Shown here: one piece after another, positions 18,752-28,000 of the stretch
Position numbering within the stretch: the first letter of the stretch is position 1
Layout: every line of letters begins with the position of its first letter
NCBI GenBank assembly: GCA_947643165.1
Contig: CANRVB010000012.1
Location: 1-64,000 of the forward strand
DNA length: 64,000 nt
Source of the DNA: an uncultured Porphyromonadaceae bacterium
GTDB taxonomy: Bacteria > Bacteroidota > Bacteroidia > Bacteroidales > Muribaculaceae
Direction of reading: 5' to 3'
Notes under the pieces: generated by a model
Told to the model about the DNA's origin: nothing
The model's database searches: none
Seen by the model: only the letters and a program-made list of their open reading frames with translations
Translations under genes and position numbers: made by a program

Positions 18752-18812
18752 TAGATAATTATCTATTGTCTGCGTCCTGACCGGAATGATCCGGTCAAAA
18801 CGCAGACGATAG
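18752..18812 (-). terminator. Two-step hairpin between GH3 and GH29 genes
   Basis: GTCTGCGT-cct-GACCGG-aatgat-CCGGTC-aaa-ACGCAGAC (18768-18807) is a long symmetrical stem with one internal loop. CTAT/ATAG extends it outward across one mismatch. Next to it is a perfect 14-base palindrome TAGATAATTATCTA (18752-18765). On the minus strand the hairpin follows the GH3 stop. It may end GH3 transcription, or reduce GH29 expression by attenuation. Confidence 0.6.
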
Positions 18813-18827
18813 TGTGTATATGGCCTG

Positions 18828-21374
18828 TCAGAGCTTCAGCGAGGCACGTAGCGGCAGGTTGTCGGACGATGGGCCTGCACTTATGGTGAAGGTACCCGGT
18901 TCAACCTTCCAATCGCCCGAATTGACATCGTAGAAGCGGAAGGCTTCAGGTCCAAGCTCAATACGCACGCGCTTGCTTTCGCCGGGCTCAAGCACGACGC
19001 GGTCAAACTGTTTCAGCTCTTTTTCGGGACGCTCCACCGAGGCCTTGTCGTCGGTGACATATACCTGCACGACTTCAGCACCGGCACGCTTGCCGGTATT
19101 GGTCACCGTGAGTTCGATCACGGCTGTCTTGGCTTTGCGGTCAACATCGACAACCTTCATATCGCTATAAGCGAAATCGGTATAGCTGAGACCGTGTCCG
19201 AAGGCAAACAGCGGTTTCACGCCTGAGCGGTCATAGCCACGGTAGCCTGTAAACAGGCCTTCCCGGTAATATATCTTGCGCTCTGAGCGGGTTTCGTCAT
19301 AATTGCCATACGAAGGTGAATCGGCGATATGGCGCTCGATTGTAAAGGGCAGTTTGGCCGAAGGATTCACCTTGCCGGCTATTATCTCGCCAAGTGCGGT
19401 ACCGCCTTCCTGTCCCGGATAGATGGCATGGAGAATAGCCGGGACTGTGTCAGCCCAACGGCTCATATCCATACCACCGCCACCATGAACCACGACGGCG
19501 GTCGCCTCCGGCTTGATCCGCATCATACGGGCTATAAGCTCATCCTGACCGTAGGGTAGCTCAAACGGGCGGTCACGGCCCTCAAACTCTATGGAGCCGT
19601 CCATACCGATGCAACATATCACGGCATCGGCCATCCTGGCTATCTTCTCGGCCTCCGAGAAGTCGACATCACCACGGTTGGCATAGCCTACCCTGATCTC
19701 GGCAGGAGCCGACCGGCGATTGGCATACTCAACCTTGATATCGACCGGCTTACCGCTCTCTACCGCAACCTCGGCCTGTCCGAAAAAGAACGAGCAGGAA
19801 TTGGATCCGTCGACCACGAGCTTTCCATCAAGCCACACTCGGCACGCACCCTGTGTATCGGCAAACAGAATGAGAGTATCGGTTGTCTCAGGCACTATTC
19901 TGCCTGTCCACTCCACACGATAGGTGTCGGTAAGCCCCTCCACATCGCGTGGATACTCGCCCCATTCGTTATCAATGCGGTTCTCCGTCCGCACCAGCAC
20001 CGGCTCATTATCCCCCTCCGAGGCATAGTAGGCAGCCCTCAGACCGTTCTTACCATCGGGAGTCATATATTTCGACGAGCTGAAAGCATTACGCTTGAAG
20101 CGCGACGGCACACCCTCGGCATAAAGCACACGGGCGCCGGGAAAAGCGGCGGCAATGCCCTCCAGATCGTTTACAACACGCCATGGATTGACCTTGGAGC
20201 TGCCTCCGCCACCATACACTATACCGTCATTCCTGTAAACACGGTCGCTTATTTCCGAGGGATTGGCTGTCGGACCTACCACAGCTATCGTCTTCACCTT
20301 GTCGGGATCGAGAGGAAGCATAGCCCCGCGGTTGGCCAGAAGTATTATACCCTCGCGGGCGCCGTCGAGAGCCGCCTCAAACCGTGCCGGATCGTATACC
20401 GTAAGCGACTCCAGCGTCTGCGGGCGATCGAAAAATCCCATTCTGAAGCAGGGCGTGAAGATATTTCTTACTTTTTCATCGATCATCGCCTCGCTGATCT
20501 CTCCCGACTCGAGCAGCGGCAACAGCTTGTCGGGCATGAGATAATAGTTGCTGCCCATCTCAAGATCGACACCATGGCGCATGGCTCCCAGAGTCGACTC
20601 CGTGGCTCCCCAGTCTGACATGTGCACGCCATCGAAGTGCCACACCTTGTGGAGCATACTGTCGAGCAGGGCGCTCTCCGAACAGTGCACGCCATTGATC
20701 AGGTTATAGCCCGACATGATGGCCATGACGCTGTCGCGGGTTATGAGCTGCTCGAACGGCAGCATGTAGATTTCGCGCAGAGTGCGTATATCGGCTTCGG
20801 TCGACACCCTGTAACGGTCAAACTCCTGGTCATTGCCCACGAAGTGCTTCACCACCGGCATAACGCCGCCGCTCTGCACCGACTTTGTGAAAGCTCCGGC
20901 TATCTGCCCCGTCAGATACGGATCCTCGCCGAAATACTCGAAGTTGCGGGCACCGCGCGAGGCGCGGTATATGTTGACTCCCGGCGCCAACATGATGTGT
21001 ATGCCACGCGAACGCCACTCATCGGCAAACGCCCGGCCGGTACGCCCGGCCAGATCACGGTCCCACGACGAGGCGAGCGACATGGTCGACGGAAAAGCCG
21101 TAGCTCGCCCGAACAGGCCCCAGGAGGCCACGCCCAGAGGGCCGTCGGCCATTTTGAAAGCCGGTATTCCCAGACGTTCAACCGGATGCAGGAAAAAGTC
21201 ATTGTAGCCCGACAGCATATCTATTTTTTCCTCAAGGGTCATGCGGTCGACAAGATCGGCGGCACGCACCTCTGCCGGCTGTGTCCTGTCGAGATAGACC
21301 GGCACATTACCTGCCGCCTGCAACGATAGCGCCACTGCCAGCAAGGATATGAGAACTGTTGCTTTTCTAAGCAT
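18828..21374 (-). CDS. Secreted GH3 beta-glycosidase with inserted PA14 domain
   Basis: 848 aa from ATG 21374; the 78-residue extension in the ORF track crosses the upstream intergenic region and is rejected. Signal peptide about 1-21 (LLAVALSLQAAG). The GH3 N-terminal barrel has MADGPLGV, KHFVGNDQEFDR and GVHMSDWGATE with nucleophile Asp254. The GH3 C-terminal domain is interrupted by a PA14 module (TDTLILFADTQGACRVWLDGKLVVDGSN) and resumes with CCIGMDGSIEFEGRDRP, holding the probable acid/base Glu. A fibronectin III-like domain ends it. PA14 insertion is typical of many beta-glucosidases. Aryl or oligosaccharide substrate is not defined. Likely works with the fucosidases on exposed oligosaccharides. 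Confidence 0.93.
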   Translation of the reverse strand: MLRKATVLISLLAVALSLQAAGNVPVYLDRTQPAEVRAADLVDRMTLEEKIDMLSGYNDFFLHPVERLGIPAFKMADGPLGVASWGLFGRATAFPSTMSLASSWDRDLAGRTGRAFADEWRSRGIHIMLAPGVNIYRASRGARNFEYFGEDPYLTGQIAGAFTKSVQSGGVMPVVKHFVGNDQEFDRYRVSTEADIRTLREIYMLPFEQLITRDSVMAIMSGYNLINGVHCSESALLDSMLHKVWHFDGVHMSDWGATESTLGAMRHGVDLEMGSNYYLMPDKLLPLLESGEISEAMIDEKVRNIFTPCFRMGFFDRPQTLESLTVYDPARFEAALDGAREGIILLANRGAMLPLDPDKVKTIAVVGPTANPSEISDRVYRNDGIVYGGGGSSKVNPWRVVNDLEGIAAAFPGARVLYAEGVPSRFKRNAFSSSKYMTPDGKNGLRAAYYASEGDNEPVLVRTENRIDNEWGEYPRDVEGLTDTYRVEWTGRIVPETTDTLILFADTQGACRVWLDGKLVVDGSNSCSFFFGQAEVAVESGKPVDIKVEYANRRSAPAEIRVGYANRGDVDFSEAEKIARMADAVICCIGMDGSIEFEGRDRPFELPYGQDELIARMMRIKPEATAVVVHGGGGMDMSRWADTVPAILHAIYPGQEGGTALGEIIAGKVNPSAKLPFTIERHIADSPSYGNYDETRSERKIYYREGLFTGYRGYDRSGVKPLFAFGHGLSYTDFAYSDMKVVDVDRKAKTAVIELTVTNTGKRAGAEVVQVYVTDDKASVERPEKELKQFDRVVLEPGESKRVRIELGPEAFRFYDVNSGDWKVEPGTFTISAGPSSDNLPLRASLKL

Positions 21375-21432
21375 AGATGATAGTGATGGATTTTGATATT
21401 GGAATGAAGTAAACGTGTGACAGCCGGTTATA

Positions 21433-21487
21433 CTAAGCCGGCGTCGCGCGCTTTCCCGACAAGGAAGCAACACGGCGCCGGCTATAT
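21433..21487 (-). terminator. Hairpin after the ferritin gene
   Basis: AGCCGGCG and CGCCGGCT are separated by about 33 bases that contain an inner GCTTTCC/GGAAGC pairing. It lies just past the ferritin stop on the minus strand. T-tract is poor, so confidence is moderate. Confidence 0.45.
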
Positions 21488-21507
21488 ACTGTCTGTCGGT
21501 GCGACTA

Positions 21508-22032
21508 TCAGTCGGCACTGTTCTGGAGCGGCGACGGAGTAGTGTAGGTACGTGTTGCAAGCTCTTTGTCGAGCATATACAGACCGAACTTGTTGCCCTC
21601 GACGGCATCGAAAGCCTGGATCATATCGCGGGCATTCTCTTCCTCCTCTACCTGCTCATTCACAAACCATGTGAGCATGTTGGCCGAAGCAAAATCATTC
21701 TCCTTGTGGGCTATGCTGGCCAGATTGTGGATCATGGCTGTCACCTTGCGCTCATGCTCAAGAGTGTCGGTGAACATTTCGATAGGCGATGCCCATTCCG
21801 TGCGCACGGCATCGATAGCCTTGAGCTCTACCTTCGCATCACGGCTCGCCAGATAGTTCATGAAAATCGTGGCGTGATCCTGCTCCTCGCGGAACTGGAT
21901 GCGAAACCAATTGGCAACACCTTTCAGGCCCTTGGCCTCGGCATCCATTGCCATTGACAGATAAAGATATGCCGACCAGAATTCGGCGTTGATCTGGGCG
22001 TTGATAGCCTCGTGAAGTTCTTTGCTTAACAT
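21508..22032 (-). CDS. ftnA: Bacterial non-haem ferritin
   Basis: Iron storage protein forming 24-mers. The 174 aa protein shows the four-helix ferritin pattern: NAQINAEFWSAYLYLSMA (ferroxidase Glu), WFRIQFREEQDHATIFMNYL (Glu and His ligands), then FVNEQVEEEENARDMIQAF. Length is standard. It sits 29 bases downstream of the esterase gene on the same strand, so read-through is possible, but no functional link is evident. No clear promoter of its own was found in that gap. Confidence 0.95.
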   Translation of the reverse strand: MLSKELHEAINAQINAEFWSAYLYLSMAMDAEAKGLKGVANWFRIQFREEQDHATIFMNYLASRDAKVELKAIDAVRTEWASPIEMFTDTLEHERKVTAMIHNLASIAHKENDFASANMLTWFVNEQVEEEENARDMIQAFDAVEGNKFGLYMLDKELATRTYTTPSPLQNSAD

Positions 22033-22061
22033 ATTTATTTGATTAGTGATTTGAATTCCGA

Positions 22062-22886
22062 TTATTTTTCAGCAGCCTTGAACACCCGGTCGAAAAACTC
22101 AACCTGACGCCATATCGACCTTGACCAGTACTCATTGTTGTGTGCGCCGGGCATAGTGAAGAACTCGTGCGGTATCTTGCGGCTGTTCATCTTGGCGTCG
22201 AGCTCGCAATTGACCGGATAGAAGAAATCCTCCGTACCGCAGTCAAAAACTATGTTCAGACGTCCGGGAGTAAGCGTATCGACTGCGGCCGAAACGGTAT
22301 GCGCCCGCCACAGTTCGGGATTATCATCGCGCCGGCCGAGCATCTCAGCCAGATTCCAGTTGTTAGGGAACGGGGTTATGTCGACACCGCCGCTCGTCGA
22401 GCCGGCCGATCCGAAAATTTCCGGATTGCGTATCGCCAGCCACAGCGCTCCGTGGCCGCCCATGCTCAGTCCGGTCACCGCTCTCATTTCGCGACGCGCC
22501 AGGGTAGGATAAGCCGAATCGACAGCAGCCACGAGCTCACCGGTTATGAACGATTCCATCTTCATGTCATCGCGTGCCGGAGCATCATAATACCATGAAT
22601 TCATGCCCGAAGGACACACCACCACCATGCCATAACGGTCGGCAATACTGTCTATATTGACTACCGACGGCCATTTGCGGTAATCTCCGCCATGTCCGTT
22701 GAGCAGATAGAGCGACGGATAACGCCCCTCGGCCGATGGCCGCACGACAGTCACCTTCATGGGCACAGGTATGAGGTCGGATACGAGAGTAATGGTATCT
22801 GACACTGCAGCAGCCGCATTAACCGACATAGCCATTATCAGGGCCACGGCAATCGCCACGCCCCGGTTGAAACATGATATTCGCAT
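22062..22886 (-). CDS. Secreted esterase-D/FrmB-like alpha/beta hydrolase
   Basis: 274 aa with a signal peptide (about 1-27). Serine esterase fold: YLLNGHGGDYRKW (oxyanion region), VTGLSMGGHGALWLA with nucleophile Ser141, an Asp in NIVFDCGTEDFFY, and His in MPGAHNNEYW. Such proteins include carbohydrate acetyl- or feruloyl-esterases and mycolyl-transferase-like enzymes. In Bacteroidetes they often sit beside glycosidases, so de-esterification of a glycan is a fair inference. A -7 box TATTTTTG lies just 8-15 bases upstream of the ATG, so the mRNA may be nearly leaderless. Confidence 0.85.
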   Translation of the reverse strand: MRISCFNRGVAIAVALIMAMSVNAAAAVSDTITLVSDLIPVPMKVTVVRPSAEGRYPSLYLLNGHGGDYRKWPSVVNIDSIADRYGMVVVCPSGMNSWYYDAPARDDMKMESFITGELVAAVDSAYPTLARREMRAVTGLSMGGHGALWLAIRNPEIFGSAGSTSGGVDITPFPNNWNLAEMLGRRDDNPELWRAHTVSAAVDTLTPGRLNIVFDCGTEDFFYPVNCELDAKMNSRKIPHEFFTMPGAHNNEYWSRSIWRQVEFFDRVFKAAEK

Positions 22887-22893
22887 AGTGACG

Positions 22894-22925
22894 CAAAAAT
22901 AGCCAATTTCCCCGCAAAATACAAC
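22894..22925 (-). promoter_or_regulatory. Promoter for the esterase gene, possibly leaderless
   Basis: Minus strand GTTG (22922-22925), 20 bases, TATTTTTG (22894-22901). The ATG at 22886 starts only about 8 bases after the -7 box, so little or no leader is expected. Confidence 0.6.
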
Positions 22926-22988
22926 TAATCTGTCTTAAATTTCCGCACGCCACCCGTACCTGTATACATCCCGATAGTGGCTCGGATT

Positions 22989-23019
22989 ATTGACAAATGG
23001 CAAGGAATGTGTAAATTTG
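22989..23019 (+). promoter_or_regulatory. Promoter for mtnN
   Basis: ATTG (22989-22992), 19 bases, TAAATTTG (23012-23019), then GC. The GTG at 22977 in the ORF track lies upstream of it, so ATG 23052 is the correct start. Confidence 0.7.
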
Positions 23020-23051
23020 CACCCGTTATTCCCAAAACCGAGACTACAACA

Positions 23052-23756
23052 ATGAGACACCACCGTATAGCCGTGATGGCGGCAATGGACAAGGAACTTG
23101 CCCTTATACTGCCCTTGTTGGGCAAAAACGCAGTGAAGCAGACCGCTCCGAGCGACAGCTGCGTAGAGATATGGCGCGGCACTCACGGATCGCTCGAACT
23201 GGCCCTCCTGAAGAGCGGTATAGGCAAGGTGAACGCCGCTCTGGCGACACAGGCTGTCATCGAGAGCTTCAATCCCGACCTGGTGATAAGCACCGGTGTG
23301 GCCGGAGGCGTGGGCGCCGCCGGAGTGCTCGATGTGGTAGTTGCCGACAGGCTCACGTTTCACGACGTGTGGTGCGGACCGGGCACCGAACGCGGCGCGG
23401 CCGACGGCATGCCACGCTTCATCACTCCCCCGGCAGAATTGCTGGAGCTCGACGCCCTGGCAGAGAACGGTGTGGTGAGACATGGCCTGATATGCTCGGG
23501 CGATATCTTTGTCTCCACCCCCCAGGAAGTGGCCGCGATAAAGGCTGATTTCCCCGACGTCCAGGCTGTGGAGATGGAGAGCGGAGCAATAGCCCAGACA
23601 TGCCGCCGCCACAACATAGACATGATCTGCATACGTGTGGTGAGCGACACCCCCGGGGCCGAGGACAATCTGTCGCAGTATACCGATTTCTGGAGCAAGG
23701 CTCCGGAGCGCACCTTCGGCGTTGTGAAAGGTCTCATCGAAGCCCTCGACAAGTGA
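23052..23756 (+). CDS. mtnN: 5'-methylthioadenosine/S-adenosylhomocysteine nucleosidase
   Basis: Cleaves adenine from methylthioadenosine and S-adenosylhomocysteine, recycling by-products of methylation and polyamine synthesis. 234 aa, the normal size. Motifs: AVMAAMDKELALILPLL at the N-terminus, ISTGVAGGVG in the phosphorylase fold, VEMESGAIAQ with the substrate-binding Met-Glu, and RVVSDTPG with the catalytic Asp. Its stop codon overlaps the GTG start of the next gene by four bases (GTGA), so the two proteins are likely coupled in translation. Confidence 0.95.
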   Translation: MRHHRIAVMAAMDKELALILPLLGKNAVKQTAPSDSCVEIWRGTHGSLELALLKSGIGKVNAALATQAVIESFNPDLVISTGVAGGVGAAGVLDVVVADRLTFHDVWCGPGTERGAADGMPRFITPPAELLELDALAENGVVRHGLICSGDIFVSTPQEVAAIKADFPDVQAVEMESGAIAQTCRRHNIDMICIRVVSDTPGAEDNLSQYTDFWSKAPERTFGVVKGLIEALDK

Positions 23757-24415
23757 AAGATCTCAGGCCTATCAAGGGCAAATATTATATTGCCGGACTT
23801 ATAGCCGAAGGCGAGCACGAACATCAGGACTTCAAATACAGCATAAGCGACGCCCGCAAGATAGCCCGCTCCATTTCGGCCTTCGCCAACAACGACGGAG
23901 GCCGACTGCTCATAGGCGTAAAGGACAACGGCACCGTGGCCGGCGTACGCGATGAAGAGGACATCTTTGTGGTAGAGCAAGCCGCCTCGCTATATTGCCG
24001 TCCTGAGGTGGAGCTTCAGTTCACAGCCTTTCGCGCCGATATGGGCCTCACCGTGATCCGTGCCGAGATACCCCGCGTGGCCGACCGTCCGGTCCTGGCT
24101 TCCGAGCCCGACGGCCGATGGCGTGCATACTACCGCGTGGCCGACGAGAACATCCTCGCCCACCCGCTCATGGTCAGAATGTGGCAGCAGGAAAATGACG
24201 GCATACTCCTACGCCTCGACGACACCGGTCGCAATATCACGACCATCCTTGAGCAGCACAGCTCCGGCGGCCGCGGCCTCAGCGTGGCCGACATCGCCCG
24301 TCTTTCACACGTATCGGTCATGGCCGCGGAAGAAGCCATAATACGCCTGGCCGGCATGGGGCTCGTAACTTTTGTGTACGACGGCAGCAACTTCGTGATC
24401 CGTACCGTCGACTGA
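23753..24415 (+). CDS. AlbA_2 (Schlafen-type) domain protein with winged-helix C-terminus
   Basis: The ORF track starts this frame at 23600 inside mtnN. The GTG at 23753, overlapping the mtnN stop, gives a 220 aa protein and is preferred. Residues 15-125 form an AlbA_2 domain: GEHEHQDFKYSISDARKIARSISAFANNDGGRLLIGVKDNG in outline. That is the helper domain annotated as putative DNA-binding or divergent AAA-4/Schlafen AlbA. Residues about 150-220 look like a winged helix (LSVADIARLSHVSVMAAEEAIIRLAGMGLVTFVYD). Often annotated as ATP-binding or transcriptional regulator, with no proven role. Coupling to mtnN is unusual and may be lineage-specific. Confidence 0.75.
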   Translation: MKDLRPIKGKYYIAGLIAEGEHEHQDFKYSISDARKIARSISAFANNDGGRLLIGVKDNGTVAGVRDEEDIFVVEQAASLYCRPEVELQFTAFRADMGLTVIRAEIPRVADRPVLASEPDGRWRAYYRVADENILAHPLMVRMWQQENDGILLRLDDTGRNITTILEQHSSGGRGLSVADIARLSHVSVMAAEEAIIRLAGMGLVTFVYDGSNFVIRTVD

Positions 24416-24537
24416 CCATTATCCGGCGTCATTTCACCCACGTTTTCGGCCCGCAATCACTGAAAATGATGAGCCGGGCGTTAGTTACGCACAATAATTA
24501 CTGATTTTTGGGTATTTCGGAGGCCGGAATATAGCAG

Positions 24538-24545
24538 TAATTTTG
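24538..24545 (+). promoter_or_regulatory. -7 box TAATTTTG starting the region upstream of susC
   Basis: Matches TAnnTTTG. The -33 position holds only a weak TTTC (24515-24518, 19 bases away). It would start a transcript near 24550 that runs into the structured segment and hairpin ending at 24707. Confidence 0.4.
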
Positions 24546-24549
24546 TATC

Positions 24550-24707
24550 GGATAAAGAAATACGAATGTGACAGGCTGAAGATGCCTGAAATATGGCCTC
24601 AAGCCTAATCTATTTTGAACGCTATTGAACTGCCGCCCTGACGCGGCATAGCTAAAAGTGATGAATCGACTGCCCGCTACCCGTTTGTGAAAACGGATAG
24701 CGGGCAG
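24550..24707 (+). ncRNA. Candidate structured RNA or long leader upstream of susC
   Basis: Between the mtnN/AlbA pair and susC lie about 620 bases without a credible ORF. After the -7 box at 24538 the sequence can fold into several hairpins. The first is AGGC-tgaagat-GCCT. The second is GCTAT-tgaact-GCCGC-cctgac-GCGGC-ATAGC. The third is a strong CTGCCCGCTA-c-CCGTTT/AAACGG-a-TAGCGGGCAG stem at 24670-24707. This order (promoter, folded body, terminal hairpin) suggests an independent small RNA of about 155 bases or an attenuated leader. A 6S-like RNA is one possibility to test. No peptide or known riboswitch core was recognised. Confidence 0.4.
24670..24707. terminator. Strong hairpin ahead of susC
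   Basis: A ten-pair outer stem and six-pair inner stem with a single A/C mismatch and a 4-base loop. No run of T follows on either strand, so it may pause or end transcription less efficiently than a classic terminator. Confidence 0.55.
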
Positions 24708-24812
24708 ATTGCAAAAATCGCCCCCGGAGATACTTGTGGAGGGAATAAAGAGCGAAACCGGCAATTGTTAAAATGAGTGCCACAACCCTAATTTTAACCA
24801 TCTTTAACTATT

Positions 24813-24822
24813 GGGGGGGGGG
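24813..24822 (+). repeat. G10 homopolymer tract near the susC promoter
   Basis: Ten consecutive G bases directly after TATT, 19 bases before the TAAATTTG box at 24842. The only TTG close to a -33 role is interrupted by this tract. Such tracts slip during replication and are a known basis of phase variation in other bacteria. Confidence 0.85.
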
Positions 24823-24841
24823 TAATTGGTAAAAGACTGTT

Positions 24842-24849
24842 TAAATTTG
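24842..24849 (+). promoter_or_regulatory. -7 box TAAATTTG for the susCD operon
   Basis: Perfect TAnnTTTG match followed by GC. The usual -33 TTTG, expected about 20 bases upstream, falls at the edge of the G10 tract and is replaced by GGGG. A leader of roughly 230 bases precedes ATG 25082. Confidence 0.6.
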
Positions 24850-25081
24850 CAACCTGAATCTAAATCAGGGATTGATTATTCTTATCGGATTAATCATTCT
24901 TGACCTTAAACATCATCTTTAATACCACAAAAACATCTCAACAAAACTATCTCTTGAACATTGCTACTTAAATTCCTTATTCTCGGGTACAGACACCTAT
25001 CCATATAGACGCCTGAACCGCCAAACGAGATAATCTGTGAATATCTATCCTAACAATTACCAATTCTTTATCAATCCATTC

Positions 25082-28000
25082 ATGAGACAAAAGTCAAGAA
25101 TGCCAGTCGCTACTGCCGCATTGTTATCTGCACTTTTGTTGCCATCGGCCCAGATCTTCGCATCGACAGTGCCAGGCAATGGAAGCTCGGACAACTCAGC
25201 AGCACAGCCAAGACCATCATGGGCGGCTCCTCAGTCAACAGCACCCGATCAGACCCGTACCATTACGGGTACGGTAGTCGATGCTAACGACGGCGAGCCT
25301 CTGATCCAGGCCACGGTAACCGTTGAAGGCGATCCTTCGAACGTTGTAGTAACCAATCTTGAGGGTGAATTCAGCATCAAGATCAAGGCCTCGACCAAAA
25401 AGCCTGTGCTCATAGTGACCTACATAGGCTATGAAAAGGCACAGGTCCCTGTTGAAGACATTGCAAACATCAAGATCTCCATGAAGCCGGAGACCAACGC
25501 CCTCAACGAGGTCGTTGTCGTTGGTGCAGGTTATCAGAAGAAAGTTTCGGTGACAGGCGCTATCTCGCAGCTCAAGGGTGACCAGCTCAAACTGTCGTCA
25601 TCGACCCTGACAAACAACCTCGCCGGTAAGTTTGCCGGTGTATACGCAAACAATACCTCCGGTCAGCCGGGCTCGGGTGCCGACTTCTACATCCGTGGTA
25701 TCTCAAACTTCTCAAACAAGAGCGCCACACCGCTTATCCTGCTCGACGATGTCGAGATCACCGCATCCGACCTCAACTATGTTCCGGCCGAAAATATCGA
25801 GAGCTTCTCGGTACTGAAAGACGCATCGGCAACCGCTATCTACGGTGCCCGCGGTGCTAACGGTGTTATGATCATCACCACAAAGGGCGGTGACTACAAT
25901 GCCAAGACAAACGTGAACGTGACATTCGAGAACGCGTTCAACATCCTCAACAGCATGCCCGAATTTGTAGACGGTGCCACATACATGGAACTCTACAACA
26001 AGGCTCAGGCCTACCGCACTCCGCTCGTAGCCCCACGCTACACCCAGGAGCAGATAGACCGTACACGCTCGGGCGAGAACCCCTATCTCTATCCGGACGT
26101 AGACTGGCAGGAGACCCTGTTCAAGAAGATGGCAATGCGCCAGCGCGCCAACATCAACGTTTCGGGCGGCGGTAGCAAGGTGAAATACTACATGTCGCTG
26201 GAGGCCAACCACGAGAACGGCCACTACCGCACCGAGAAGCTGTATTCATGGAACAACAACATCCAGAACTACAACTACACCTTCCAGAACAACATCTCCT
26301 ACAAGCTCACCTCGACCACTACCGTGTCGATGAACATGAACACGCAGATACGTCAGCAGGTGCAGCCTAACGTAAACTCGGAGTCACTGTTCAACTACAC
26401 ACTGCAGTACAACCCGACGCTGTTCCCGGTAACCTATCCCGCACGCGACGGATACAACCACATCCTCTACGGTACCTATGAGCTGGCCGGCGGTCAGTTC
26501 CTCACCAACCCGTATGCAGCGATGAACACCTCGTTCTGGCAGTACAACCAGAACACCCTCAACACCGTGATCAAGCTGAACCAGGATCTCGACTTCATCA
26601 CCAAGGGCCTCAAGCTCCAGGCATGGGTCAACTTCAAGAGCTGGGGCAGCAAGCTTTTCACCCGCTCAATCACTCCCTACACCTATGTAGCAGCCGACGG
26701 TGCAGGCAGCGGTGACAGCTGGCAGGATCCCATCTTCGACCTGCGCAGAGGTGCTACCGGTACAAACTACATATCGGACGGCAACCTGACCAACAATACA
26801 ACCAACACCTTCGAGATGCAGGCCAACCTGAACTGGACACGCTCATTCGGCAGCCACGATCTCAGCGCAATGGTTCTGTATCGCATGCGTGAGTACCGCG
26901 ACGAGTATTCAAGCCTCCTGCCTAACCGCAACCAGGGCTTCTCGGGTCGTGTGACTTACGACTACGACAGCCGCTACCTGGCCGAGTTCAACTTCGGTTA
27001 CAACGGTACGGAACGTCTCGCCAAGGGACACCGCTTCGGCTTCTTCCCCGCCGGTTCACTCGGCTGGGTTATCAGCAACGAAGAATTCTGGGAGCCCATC
27101 TCGCCCGTCGTTTCATATTTCAAGATCCGCGGATCATACGGTCTGGTAGGTTCTGACGATATCGTGAAGCCCAACGGCGCTTACTTCCTCTATTACGACC
27201 AGCTCACCAACGGCGTGATCAACGGCCTCACATGGCAGCCAGGTGCCGGCGGTAGCGCAGGCTGGGGCGCAAGCCTCGGCGGTCCTCAGATCATATACTA
27301 CGGTACTACGGATCTGGGATGGGAAAAGGTTAAGAAACTCGACATCGGTGTTGACTTCCGCCTGTGGAACTCGCTCAACGTTGCCCTCGACTACTTCGTC
27401 GACAAACGCTACGACATGTTCATGCAGCGTAACTCATGGCCCTCGATGCTCGGTTATGGCGACATGATGCCTTATGCTCCTGTAGGCCGCGCCGAGAACA
27501 AAGGTTTCGAAGGTAGCCTGACCTACAACGAGCGCATCACTAACGACCTGTCGTTCAGCCTTACCGCCAACTTCACCTACAACAAGAACAAGCTCATCAA
27601 CATGGACGAGCTGAACTACCGCTACCCCTGGCAGTATCAGACCGGCCTGCCCCTCAACCACACTCGTGGTTACATTGCCGAAGGCCTGTTCAAGTCGCAG
27701 GAAGAAATCGACAACAGTCCCGTACAGAACCTCGGTTCTACCGTAATGGTGGGCGATATCAAGTACCGCGACCTCAACGGCGACGGACAGATCAACCAGG
27801 ATGACCAGACCATGATCTCCGAGTACGGAACAGTACCCCGCCTGCAGTATGGTTTCGGTGCTACCATCAACTGGAAGAAGTTTGACTTCGGTTTCTTCTT
27901 CACCGGATCGGCCAAGCGCACTCTGCTTATCAGCGGTGCCATGATGAACGGCGTCGACAACGCTCCCTCGCCCTTCCAGCAGACACCTGGCAACGCTCCG

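Noticed and set aside
21375-21608. 78-residue N-terminal extension of the GH3 protein
   Set aside because: It covers the intergenic hairpin and part of the ferritin end. The signal peptide begins at ATG 21374.
22935-23612. 225 aa minus-strand ORF
   Set aside because: Antisense shadow of mtnN, no domain, low-likelihood composition.
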